Source: JALHQU01 sp043745295
GTDB lineage: Bacteria > Planctomycetota > Planctomycetia > Gemmatales > Gemmataceae
Direction: 5' to 3'
DNA length: 51,736 nt
Assembly: GCA_043745295.1 (NCBI GenBank)
Contig: JAYTTN010000591.1
Span: 1 to 51,736 of the forward strand
The notes under the pieces: generated by a model
Told to the model about the DNA's origin: nothing
The model's input: only the letters and a program-made list of their open reading frames with translations
Database searches by the model: none
In this document: positions 17,109 to 25,281 of the stretch, piece by piece
Layout: every line of letters begins with the position of its first letter
Numbering within the stretch: the first letter of the stretch is position 1
Position numbers and translations under genes: made by a program

Positions 17109-20100
17109 ATGCGACGCAACTTCCTCCGCGGCTTCCTCCTCTGCCTGATCCCGACCGCCCTGGCCGGGCTGTTCACGGTCATGGCGTTCAACAAGGAACT
17201 GGCCGGGCAGGTCGGGTTCCGCCGCGGCATCGACCTGGCCGGCGGCACCATCCTCGTGTACGAGATCGATGTCGAGGGGATGAAGCGGCAGATCGCCGAA
17301 GACAATGAGGCGAAAAAGTCCACGCCGAACTACCGCGAGCGGCGGTACGAGGACGAGCAGCCGGACATGCGGGAGCTGGCCGAGAAGATCAAGAAGCGGA
17401 TCGACCCGTCGGACCTGAAGAACGTCGTCGTCCGCCCCGTCGGGGAGGCGCGGATCGAGATCATCCTGCCGTACTCCGGGTCGGCGACGGACGGCAACAA
17501 GGTGGCGGGGAATGAGGAGTTCGCCGAGGAGGTCCGCCAGCAGGTGAAGCAGGCCGGGGTGCTGGAGTTCCGCATCCTGGCGAACCTGACCGACGACGGC
17601 CCCGGCGTCGCCGAGGCGCGGCGGATGATCGACGACCCGCAGCCCGCCGAGAAGGCCGAGAACGAGCGGCGGGCGAAGGACGGCCGCCCGCCGGCCCCGC
17701 TCGGCCCGTTCCAGGTGAAGATCGGCACTGGCGAGGAACTGTCGGTTCGGTACGAGTGGCTGGAGCTCGGCCCGGAGGAGCGGGATTCGCTCCACCTGAG
17801 CAACCGGTACGCCGCGGCCGGAACCGCCCCCCCGCCCAAGCGCGGCGAATCGACGGACGGGCTGACGTTCCGCTACAAGGCGGTCGCCGCCGCGCGGGGG
17901 CGAACCCACGTCGAGGACTACCCCGGCACGAAGGACCAGAAGCCGCACAGCTACCTGCTCTACTCCCGCAAGTTCGAGAAGGAGAAGCCGACCAAGGACG
18001 AGGCCGGCAAGGGGGTCGAGTACTTCCTCCTCACGCGGGTGTCCGACAAGGACGCCCTGCGGGTGAAGGGCGAAGTGCGGCTGGAGGCCCGGTCCGAACC
18101 GGACACGATGAAAGGCCCGGCCGTCGGCTTCACCTTCCGCGGCTCCGGGCCGCGGCTGTTCGGCGACATGTGCGAGCGGAACCAGCCGACGAGCATCCTC
18201 CGCAACCTGGCCATCGTGATGGACAACAAGATCGTGTCCGCCCCGACGCTGAACGCCGTCCTCCGCGAGGGCGGGCAGATCAGCGGCAACTTCACGCAGA
18301 AGGCGGTGAACCGCCTCGTCAACATCCTGAAGTCGGGCAACCTGAACGCCGACCTGAAGCCGGAACCGGTGTCCACCAACGCGGTCGGGGCCACCCTCGG
18401 CGAGAGCACCATCCGCAAGGGGCTGCTGTCCGTCGCCGGGTCGTTCGCGGCGGTGCTGCTGTTCATGGTCGTCTACTACCGGTTCGCCGGGTTCGTGGCG
18501 TGCGTGGCGCTGTTCATCAACCTGCTGCTGACCGTCGGCTTCATGGTCGCCGTGAACGCCGCCTTCACCCTCCCCGGCTTGGCCGGACTGGTGCTGATGC
18601 TCGGCATGGCGGTGGACGCCAACGTACTCATCTACGAGCGGATCCGCGAGGAGCGGGAGAAGGGGGCCACCCTGGTGGGGGCCATCCGCAACGGGTACGA
18701 CCGGGCGTTGCCGACGATCATCGACACCCACTTGACGAGCATCTTCACCTCCATCGTGCTGTACACGTTCGGCAACGACAACCTGAAGGGGTTCAGCGTC
18801 TCGCTCACCCTGGGCCTGATCATCAGCCTGTTCACCTCGCTGTACGTCACCCGCCTGATGTTCGACTTCTGGACGCACAAGCGGTGGGTGTCGCAGTTGA
18901 AGATGATGAAGCTGTTCGCCCGCCCGAAGTTCGACTTCATGCGGATCCGCAACTTCATGTTCGGCCTGACGGCGATCAGCAGCGTCCTCGGCCTGGCCCT
19001 GTTCCTGGCCCGCGGCGAGAAGTCGCTGAACGTGGACTTCACCCAGGGGACGGTGTACGGCGGGCGGCTGACGGACGGCCAGGAGCGCAGCCTCGGCACC
19101 ACCGCCGACGGCAAGCTCGGCCTGCTCGACCTGCTGTCCAAGGACCGCCAGGACACGCGGCTGAAGGTGAAGGACGTGACGCCCAAGCGGGGCGGCGAGG
19201 CGGGCACCGAGCAGCGGACGGACGCGAACTACTACAGCATCGTGTACGAGGAGGCCGACGGCAAATCGACCGCCGTCACCGTCACCCTGGCGAACAAGCC
19301 GGACGGGGCGACGGAGGCCGAGCAGATGGCCGACCTGAAGGCCCGCGCCGGCCACCTGCCGGACGCCTCCGTCGAGCAGGTGTTCCTCAAGGACGATGCG
19401 TTCGACCAGAACAAGTCGGCGTCGTTTACCGTTCGCACCACCGAGAAGGAGCCGGAGCTGGTGCAGGTCATGCTCGACCGCCTGCTGCGGGACGGGCCGG
19501 GCAACGCCCCGCTGCTGACGACGACCAAAGTCGTCGGCGCGCCGGTGTACGGCGTCCCGGCCGTGGGGGCCAAGCCGGCGAACAGCGCCGCCGTCACCGT
19601 CACCTTCGACCGCCCGGTGTCGCCGGGCTACTTCAAGCGGTTCCTCGTCCGCGAGATCCGCCTGCAACTCCAGGACATGAACAAGGACGGGGCCAAGACG
19701 GACATCGAGGCGACCGGCGTGTCGAGCGCCGACCCGGCTACGGCCGCCGAGGAGCAGCGGACGGCCCGCTACGCGACGGTGCGGCTCGACCTGGCGCAGG
19801 TGGACGTGTTCAACCGGCTGAACGCCACCGTGGCCGACGACGGCGACAAGCCGGCGCTGGAACGGGAGAAGGTCAAGCTGCGAACCGAACTGGCGAACGC
19901 CATCGCCGGGGCGAAGCAGGCGTTCGAGGAGCGGCCGGCCCCGGATCGGCTGGAGGTGTTCGACCCGGCCCTGGCCGCGTCCACCCGGAACAGCGCGCTG
20001 TTCGCCGTCCTCGTCAGTTGGATCGCCATCCTGGCGTTCCTGTGGTTCCGGTTCGGCAGTTGGACGTTCGGCCTGGCCGCCGTCCTCTGCCTGATCCACG

Positions 20101-20582
20101 ACCTGTGCTTCACCCTGGGGGCCATCGCCGTCTGCCACTACCTGCACGACACCGGCTTCGGGGCGCTGCTCGGCTTGCAGGACTTCAAGATCGACCTGGC
20201 GGCTGTGGCAGCGCTGCTGACGCTGGTCGGCTACTCGGTGAACGACACCATCGTCGTGTTCGACCGCATCCGCGAGGTGCGGGGCAAGAGTACGCTGCTG
20301 ACGACGCAGATGATCAACGACAGCGTGAACCAGACGCTCAGCCGGACCATCCTGGCCGCCCTCACCGTGTTCCTGGTGGTGGTGGTGCTGTACATCTGGG
20401 GCGGCGAGGGGGTCCACCTGTTCGCGTTCGTGATGGTGATGGGGGTGATCGTCGGGACGTACAGCAGCATCTACATCGCCGCCCCGCTGCTGCTCATTTT
20501 CGGGGAAGGGAAGTCGAAACTGCCGGGCGGGGCCGCCCCGCCGCCGGCCGCCGAGATCGCCCCGGCCGCGATGGCGACGTGA
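17109..20582 (+). CDS. secDF: SecD-SecF fusion protein translocase subunit
   Basis: A 1157-residue fusion of SecD and SecF, which use the proton gradient to pull preproteins outward after SecYEG/SecA translocation. The SecD half has TM1 at about 10-28, a large P1 domain with extra insertions, and a TM block at about 440-590 holding GMAVDANVLIYERIREE. A long linker with a second periplasmic domain precedes the SecF half, whose TM block includes GYSVNDTIVVFDRIRE. Both conserved Asp-bearing TM4 motifs are present, so it should be functional. The C-terminus is Pro/Ala-rich. It ends the yajC operon and is followed by a strong hairpin. Confidence 0.95.
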   Translation: MRRNFLRGFLLCLIPTALAGLFTVMAFNKELAGQVGFRRGIDLAGGTILVYEIDVEGMKRQIAEDNEAKKSTPNYRERRYEDEQPDMRELAEKIKKRIDPSDLKNVVVRPVGEARIEIILPYSGSATDGNKVAGNEEFAEEVRQQVKQAGVLEFRILANLTDDGPGVAEARRMIDDPQPAEKAENERRAKDGRPPAPLGPFQVKIGTGEELSVRYEWLELGPEERDSLHLSNRYAAAGTAPPPKRGESTDGLTFRYKAVAAARGRTHVEDYPGTKDQKPHSYLLYSRKFEKEKPTKDEAGKGVEYFLLTRVSDKDALRVKGEVRLEARSEPDTMKGPAVGFTFRGSGPRLFGDMCERNQPTSILRNLAIVMDNKIVSAPTLNAVLREGGQISGNFTQKAVNRLVNILKSGNLNADLKPEPVSTNAVGATLGESTIRKGLLSVAGSFAAVLLFMVVYYRFAGFVACVALFINLLLTVGFMVAVNAAFTLPGLAGLVLMLGMAVDANVLIYERIREEREKGATLVGAIRNGYDRALPTIIDTHLTSIFTSIVLYTFGNDNLKGFSVSLTLGLIISLFTSLYVTRLMFDFWTHKRWVSQLKMMKLFARPKFDFMRIRNFMFGLTAISSVLGLALFLARGEKSLNVDFTQGTVYGGRLTDGQERSLGTTADGKLGLLDLLSKDRQDTRLKVKDVTPKRGGEAGTEQRTDANYYSIVYEEADGKSTAVTVTLANKPDGATEAEQMADLKARAGHLPDASVEQVFLKDDAFDQNKSASFTVRTTEKEPELVQVMLDRLLRDGPGNAPLLTTTKVVGAPVYGVPAVGAKPANSAAVTVTFDRPVSPGYFKRFLVREIRLQLQDMNKDGAKTDIEATGVSSADPATAAEEQRTARYATVRLDLAQVDVFNRLNATVADDGDKPALEREKVKLRTELANAIAGAKQAFEERPAPDRLEVFDPALAASTRNSALFAVLVSWIAILAFLWFRFGSWTFGLAAVLCLIHDLCFTLGAIAVCHYLHDTGFGALLGLQDFKIDLAAVAALLTLVGYSVNDTIVVFDRIREVRGKSTLLTTQMINDSVNQTLSRTILAALTVFLVVVVLYIWGGEGVHLFAFVMVMGVIVGTYSSIYIAAPLLLIFGEGKSKLPGGAAPPPAAEIAPAAMAT

Positions 20583-20601
20583 GCCGCCAACGGGTCGGAA
20601 G

Positions 20602-20640
20602 GTCAAAAAGCGAACCCCGTGGCCGGTGCCACGGGGTTCG
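20602..20640 (-). terminator. Strong hairpin terminator between secDF and the lipase gene
   Basis: CGAACCCCGTGGC (20611-20623) pairs perfectly over 13 bases with GCCACGGGGTTCG (20628-20640) around a CGGT tetraloop. On the minus strand it is followed by CTTTTTGACC, a usable U-tract, just 5 nt after the lipase stop. It may also slow transcripts arriving from secDF. Confidence 0.8.
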
Positions 20641-20645
20641 GTCGT

Positions 20646-21446
20646 TCACGAGTCCGGGTAGCGGCCGAGGAAGCCGGTGTGCTTCTCGACCCAGTGGTCC
20701 GGCACCCACGACCCCCGATTCGCCATCAGCAGCCCGCCGCGCAGCACGCTCTCCACCGTCGTCCCGCCGTAGGGGACCAGCTCGCCGCCGGGCGTGATCC
20801 AGTGAATCTCCCCGACCGCGGTGTACCCGTCGCTCACGACGAACTTCGACAGCCCCCGCTTCAGGGGCGCGGGCAGCCACTTGAGCAACCGCCCGCCGAA
20901 CGGCAGGTGCGGGATGATGTCGTGCCGGTGTTCCACGCAGAACAGCGGGGCCGCGTAGGCGTCGCGGAACGCCTCGTCCCCGACCATCGGCGCGCCGAAG
21001 GCGTACACCCCGGCCGGAGGAATCCCGGCCTCGGCGAACCGCTGCCCGGCGAGTATCGCCAGCGCCCCGCCCATGCTGTGGCCCGTCACCCAGAGCCGCC
21101 GTCCGTTCAGGTGCCGCCGCACCCACGCCAGCAGGTCCGGCCACGTCCGCTCGGATCGCTCCCAGAACCCCCGGTGGACCATTCCGCCGAGTTCGTTCAC
21201 CTGGCCGAACTGGAAGTTCACCCCCAGCCAGTCGTCGCCGGCGACCAGCAACTCGGGCAGCGTGTCCGCCCCGCGCGGCACCCGCGACCCCCGGTACGCG
21301 ACGATGACGTTGTCGGCGTCCTGGAACACGTTCCCCAGGTGGCCGAGTTGCGCGTCGCCGAACGACATCCCGTGCGGCGTCGGGGCGTAGGCGGCGGACG
21401 CCAGTCGGGCGAGCGACTTGGCGAAGCCGGGGTTGAAGGCGGTCAC
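20646..21446 (-). CDS. Lipase family (class 3) alpha/beta hydrolase
   Basis: A 266-residue alpha/beta hydrolase with the lipase class 3 nucleophile elbow TGHSMGG (Ser124), a preceding VIVAYRGSR oxyanion-side strand, and VEHRHDIIPHLPF carrying the likely catalytic Asp176; a His in EIHWITPGG is the probable third residue. I chose GTG at 21446 because GGAGG lies exactly 7 nt upstream; the ATG 33 nt earlier adds only MGGGSPPGGSP. No signal peptide is seen, so it is probably cytoplasmic or leaderless. Substrate unknown, likely an ester or triglyceride. Confidence 0.85.
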   Translation of the reverse strand: MTAFNPGFAKSLARLASAAYAPTPHGMSFGDAQLGHLGNVFQDADNVIVAYRGSRVPRGADTLPELLVAGDDWLGVNFQFGQVNELGGMVHRGFWERSERTWPDLLAWVRRHLNGRRLWVTGHSMGGALAILAGQRFAEAGIPPAGVYAFGAPMVGDEAFRDAYAAPLFCVEHRHDIIPHLPFGGRLLKWLPAPLKRGLSKFVVSDGYTAVGEIHWITPGGELVPYGGTTVESVLRGGLLMANRGSWVPDHWVEKHTGFLGRYPDS

Positions 21447-21518
21447 GGGCGATCCTCCGGGCGGTGACCCTCCACCCACAGGGATACGACGGGGCCGCGC
21501 GGGAATCTCGCCGGGCGG

Positions 21519-22109
21519 TCACTTGGTGGCGAAATCGACCGCCTTCGGCGTGTCGAACTTCTTGTCGTGCTTGTCGTGGAACTTCTTGGCCTGCGGGTCG
21601 AGCTTGTGCTTCTCGAACGCGGCCACGTCGTCGAAGGCCAGCACCAGCACGGCGTCGAAGTCGTCGGTCGGGGTGAGCGGCTTGCCGGCCCACGCGCCGC
21701 GGACCGGTTTGGCCGCGCCGAGGACGGTCCGCGCGTCGTCCGCGAACGCCTGCACGTCGGCGTCCGTCGTGTCCGACTTCCGCTTCCAGGTGCTGGTGTG
21801 GACGTACTTCGCCCCGCGAATGCCCGTCAGCTGCGCGGACAGCGACTGGATGGTCTTATTGTCCGTCACGTCGCCGGCCTTCTCCTTCTTCAACTCGGTC
21901 TGGAGCGAGACGACGAGGGCCTTCCCCTCGCGGATCTCGGCCTGTAGCGCGGCGACCTGCTGTTCGGCGTTCCGGAGCTGGGCGCGGAGGGCGGCTTCGG
22001 CGTTCGCCTTCTTGTCCTGCCCGAGCGCCGTCGGCGGCAGGGACAGCGCGGCGAGACCGAGGAACCCGACGGCGAACAGGGACGCGGCCAGCAGACGGCG
22101 ACGGACCAT
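21519..22109 (-). CDS. Exported coiled-coil protein with Dabb-like (stress A/B barrel) domain
   Basis: The protein has 196 residues: signal peptide (LLAASLFAVGFLGLAALSL...ALG), a coiled coil at about 35-95 (EAALRAQLRNAEQQVAALQAEI), then a Dabb-like domain (VHTSTWKRKSDTTDADVQAF ... DFDAVLVLAFDDVAAFEKH). Dabb domains are ferredoxin-like dimers that bind small ligands; an exported copy behind a coiled coil is unusual. It is a paralogue of the next gene upstream on the same strand (75 nt away), so the pair arose by tandem duplication and is probably cotranscribed. The ligand is unknown. Confidence 0.75.
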   Translation of the reverse strand: MVRRRLLAASLFAVGFLGLAALSLPPTALGQDKKANAEAALRAQLRNAEQQVAALQAEIREGKALVVSLQTELKKEKAGDVTDNKTIQSLSAQLTGIRGAKYVHTSTWKRKSDTTDADVQAFADDARTVLGAAKPVRGAWAGKPLTPTDDFDAVLVLAFDDVAAFEKHKLDPQAKKFHDKHDKKFDTPKAVDFATK

Positions 22110-22184
22110 GACGGCACCTCATCCGGGGGAGCGGAGACACCCCCAATTTAACACCGCCGACGGGCCGTCGCCGCGAGATTCCGC

Positions 22185-22640
22185 TCACTTCGCCAGCACG
22201 TCGAGGGCCTTCACCATCTCCCACCGGCGGCCGTGCTTCTCGGAGAACCGCTTCGTCGTCGCGTCCTCCAGGTACTGCTTGTGCCCGTCGCGGTCGTCGA
22301 ACAGCAGCAGCAGGGCGATCTCCCCGCCGGCCGTTTCCGGCACGCTGGTCGGCCCGACCCACGCCCCGCGGACCGACCCCTCCTTCGCCAGCGCGCCGTA
22401 CACGTCGTCGGCGAAGGCGTCGGCCGCCCGCTGCGGGACGAACGGCCGCCGCTTCCACACGCTGTAGTGCGCGTACTTGGCGTTCTGGAAGGCGGCCAGT
22501 TGCGCCTTCACCGTCTGCAACTCCTGCTGGAGCTGGCCGAGCAGCAACGGGTTCTGCCGGGCGGCGGCGTCCCCCGGACGGGCGAGGAACAGGGCGGCGA
22601 CGGCCAGCCCGGCGGCGAACGCGGTCAGGGTGCGGATCAT
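22185..22640 (-). CDS. Exported Dabb-like protein, paralogue of its neighbour
   Basis: A 151-residue protein with a signal peptide (IRTLTAFAAGLAVAALFLA), a short coiled coil (LLGQLQQELQTVKAQLAAFQ) and the same Dabb-like domain as the downstream gene (AHYSVWKRRPFVPQRAADAF; EIALLLLFDDRDGHKQYLEDA). The ATG at 22640 puts the signal peptide at the N-terminus. It lacks about 40 residues of coiled coil relative to the paralogue. Joint transcription is likely from a promoter in the gap before the cysteine synthase remnant. Confidence 0.72.
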   Translation of the reverse strand: MIRTLTAFAAGLAVAALFLARPGDAAARQNPLLLGQLQQELQTVKAQLAAFQNAKYAHYSVWKRRPFVPQRAADAFADDVYGALAKEGSVRGAWVGPTSVPETAGGEIALLLLFDDRDGHKQYLEDATTKRFSEKHGRRWEMVKALDVLAK

Positions 22641-22690
22641 GGGGAAGGCTCGGTGCGAGTGGAAACGGGCGGTGTCGGTATACTCAATCC

Positions 22691-23125
22691 GGAGTTGACA
22701 GCGCACCGGCTGGGCACGGCTGCGAAATCCTCGACCGAATCCCCGGCGGGCGGGTCGATGCCGTGGTCAGCGGCGTCGGCACCGGCGGCACGCCGGTCGG
22801 CCTGTACCCGGCTGGTGAACTGGAGTGTTGCAGTTTCAGCAGTCGCATCCCCGGCGTGGCGGATCGCATCTCGGACATCTTCCGCGAGGACCGGCTGCCC
22901 GGCCTGATGACGGTGGAGGTGTGCGACGACGACGCCATCGACACCACCCGACAACTGATGCGGCTGGGGTTCCCCGTCGGCCCGAGTTCGGGGCTGAACT
23001 ACCGGGCGGCGGTGGAGGTGCTGAAGACGCTGGACTCGCCGTGAGCCCAAGTGGTAACGGTCTTCCCGGACCGCATGGAGCGGTACTTCACGACGGAACT
23101 GTTCGAGCCGTTCGCCGACGGGTGA
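22691..23125 (+). pseudogene. Decayed PLP-dependent cysteine synthase (O-acetylserine sulfhydrylase) fragment
   Basis: One plus-strand frame encodes PAGHGCEILDRIPGGRVDAV, VSGVGTGGTP, SRIPGVADRISDIF, DDDAIDTTRQLMRLGFPVGP, SSGLNYRAAVEVL, then an in-frame TGA at 23042-23044, and continues in the same frame with VVTVFPDRMERYFTTELFEP to a stop at 23125. These are, in order, the C-terminal half motifs of cysteine synthases (GVGTGGT phosphate loop, SSG substrate site, terminal VT-PD-ERY). The N-terminal half with the catalytic lysine is missing and part of the middle is deleted, so it cannot work. Confidence 0.8.
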
Positions 23126-23269
23126 CGCCCGCTTCGACACCACCCTGAAAGCCCTCGCGGGTGGGACACGAACCGCCAACGGCGCAACTCCCATCCGCGC
23201 CTCGTGGTTGGCCTTCCTCGGCCTCGGCCCGAATACAATTCCCCATCCGCCCCGCGCCGAGGCCGCACG

Positions 23270-24355
23270 ATGCTCCCGCCCGACACGCCGTTCGAGTCGT
23301 TCCTCGAACCGGACGCCACCGATCCGGGCGAGCGGGCCAAGCCGGAGGACATCGACGACTTCGTCGCCCAGCTCAAGGAAGTCGCGGACAAGCTGACCGC
23401 CGACGGCGCGACGCGGGGCGACGCCAAGCTGCTCGTCAGCGCGACGAAGGAGCTGCGGCACTGCTTCCGCGTGTTCGCCAAGTATCGGGGCACGCGGAAG
23501 GTGACGGTGTTCGGCTCCGCCCGCACCAAGCCCGATCACCCGGCGTACCGGGCGGCGGTGGACTTCGGCCGCGCGATGGCGGACGCCGGGTGGATGGTCA
23601 TCACCGGCGCGGCGTCGGGCATCATGGAGGCCGGGCACGTCGGGGCCGGCCGGGACCGGAGCTTCGGGCTGAACATCCTGCTGCCGTTCGAGAGCAGCGC
23701 CAACGCGGTCATCAGCGGCGACCCGAAGCTGATGAACCTGCGGTACTTCTTCACCCGCAAGCTGGCGTTCCTCAAGGAGTCGGACGCGGTGGTGCTGTTC
23801 CCCGGCGGGTTCGGCACGCACGACGAGCTGTTCGAGACGCTGACGCTCATCCAGACCGGCAAGTCGCACGTCTTCCCCATCGTGCTGGTGGACGAGCCGG
23901 GCGGCACCTACTGGCAGGGCTTCCAGCGGTTCGTCGAGACCGACTTCCTCGCGCGGGGGTACATCGCCCGGCAAGACCTGAGCCTGTACCGCATCACCGA
24001 TTCCGTGACCGACGCCGTGGAGGAGGTGCGGCGGTTCTACCGCGTCTACCACAGCATGAGGTACGTCCGCGGGGAACTGGTGCTGCGACTGACGGCCCCG
24101 GTGAGCGATTCGACGCTGGCGAAGGTGCGGGCGGAATTCGCCGCCATCCTCGGCGGCGGCACCTACGAACCGAGCGCGGCCCTGCCGGAAGAAGCCAACG
24201 AACCGAGCCTAGCCGCCCTGCCGCGCCTGCGGTTCCGCTTCAACAAGCACGACCACGGTCGCCTGCGGGAACTGATCGACGTGCTGAACGCGGCGGCGGA
24301 TAACCGATACCCGGCACGGTGTGGGTCGATCCGTTCGACGCCGGCACATGCCTGA
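23270..24355 (+). CDS. LOG family (lysine decarboxylase-like, Rossmann) protein
   Basis: The 361-residue protein contains the LOG/TIGR00730-type motif FPGGFGTHDELFE and a GSAR Rossmann segment near the start of the domain, plus an ASGIMEA segment. Such proteins act on nucleoside 5'-monophosphates (cytokinin-activating phosphoribohydrolase) or as nucleotide nucleosidases. Extra residues are present at the N-terminus (an acidic helix) and a roughly 130-residue C-terminal extension not found in short LOG enzymes. I chose ATG 23270 over the longer frame because the added 22 residues are low-complexity. It precedes deoC on the same strand by 172 nt; both could serve nucleotide salvage, but this is only a possibility. 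Confidence 0.82.
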   Translation: MLPPDTPFESFLEPDATDPGERAKPEDIDDFVAQLKEVADKLTADGATRGDAKLLVSATKELRHCFRVFAKYRGTRKVTVFGSARTKPDHPAYRAAVDFGRAMADAGWMVITGAASGIMEAGHVGAGRDRSFGLNILLPFESSANAVISGDPKLMNLRYFFTRKLAFLKESDAVVLFPGGFGTHDELFETLTLIQTGKSHVFPIVLVDEPGGTYWQGFQRFVETDFLARGYIARQDLSLYRITDSVTDAVEEVRRFYRVYHSMRYVRGELVLRLTAPVSDSTLAKVRAEFAAILGGGTYEPSAALPEEANEPSLAALPRLRFRFNKHDHGRLRELIDVLNAAADNRYPARCGSIRSTPAHA

Positions 24356-24527
24356 CCCGAGCGGTGGAACCAACACACCTCCCCCGTCGAGCGTTGGTGC
24401 GGTCACAACTATCCGGTCGGGGGCTTTCGGCGGCGGTGGTCGAACGGGTGCGACCGCACTTTCCGGGTGTAGGTCTTTCGCCGTAGAATGGGACTTCTCT
24501 TATGCCCGTCGCCTTCCGAGGTTCCCC

Positions 24528-25217
24528 GTGTCGCAACCGACGCTCCCCGAACTGGCCCGCATGTTCGACCACTCTCTCCTCCAACCCCAACTGACCGACG
24601 CCGACCTCGTCGCCGGCCTCCTGCTCGCCCGCGAACTCGTCGTGGCGTCGGTGTGCATCAAGCCCTACGCGGTGAAGCTGGCGGCGAAGTTGCTCGCCGG
24701 CAGCACCGTGCAGGCCAGCACCACCATCGGCTTCCCGCACGGCGGGCACGTCACGGCGATCAAGGTGGCCGAGAGCGAGATCGCGCTCGCCGACGGCGCG
24801 ACCGAACTGGACATGGTGGTGAACATCGGCAAGGTGCTGTCCGGCGAGTGGAACTACGTCGCCGACGACATCGCGGCGGTGGTGCGAGTGGCGCACGCGG
24901 CCCAGGCGAAGGTGAAGGTCATCTTCGAGAACGCCCTGCTGAAGGACGACCACAAGAGGATGCTCTGCCGCATTTGCGGCGAGGTGCGGGCCGATTGGGT
25001 GAAGACCAGCACCGGCTACGCGGAGAGCGGCGCGACGGTCGAAGACCTGAAGCTGATGCGGGAGTGCAGCCCGCCGTGGGTGCAGGTGAAGGCCGCCGGC
25101 GGGGTGCGGACGTTCGACAAGCTGCTCGAGGTGCGGGCCATCGGCGTCACCCGCGTGGGAGCCACTGCGACCAAGGCCATTCTGGACGAGGCGAGGGCGA
25201 AGCTGGGGGTAAGCTGA
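24528..25217 (+). CDS. deoC: Deoxyribose-phosphate aldolase
   Basis: A 229-residue class I aldolase that cleaves 2-deoxyribose 5-phosphate into glyceraldehyde 3-phosphate and acetaldehyde. The Schiff-base lysine is Lys159 in WVKTSTGY; Asp95 (ATELDMVVNIG) and Lys188 (VKAAGGVRT) complete the known catalytic set. The GTG at 24528 is used because GAGG lies 6-9 nt upstream and the domain begins directly after; the longer frame adds a noise-like head. No deoA or deoB neighbour is present. It converges with the kinase gene. Confidence 0.95.
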   Translation: MSQPTLPELARMFDHSLLQPQLTDADLVAGLLLARELVVASVCIKPYAVKLAAKLLAGSTVQASTTIGFPHGGHVTAIKVAESEIALADGATELDMVVNIGKVLSGEWNYVADDIAAVVRVAHAAQAKVKVIFENALLKDDHKRMLCRICGEVRADWVKTSTGYAESGATVEDLKLMRECSPPWVQVKAAGGVRTFDKLLEVRAIGVTRVGATATKAILDEARAKLGVS

Positions 25218-25281
25218 GAGCGACGGGTCACGCCTGTCGTCGCGGCGCGCGGCATGAACCGTCTCGCTCCGACCCGACGTA

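Noticed and set aside
17019..20606. A 1195-codon open frame antisense to secDF
   Set aside because: Its length is a by-product of extreme GC and codon bias in secDF; the translation is His/Arg/Gln-rich with no domain.
22637..24052. A 471-codon minus-strand frame across the cysteine synthase remnant and LOG gene
   Set aside because: Both plus-strand readings have clear homologous motifs; this frame is Arg/His/Gln-rich without any.
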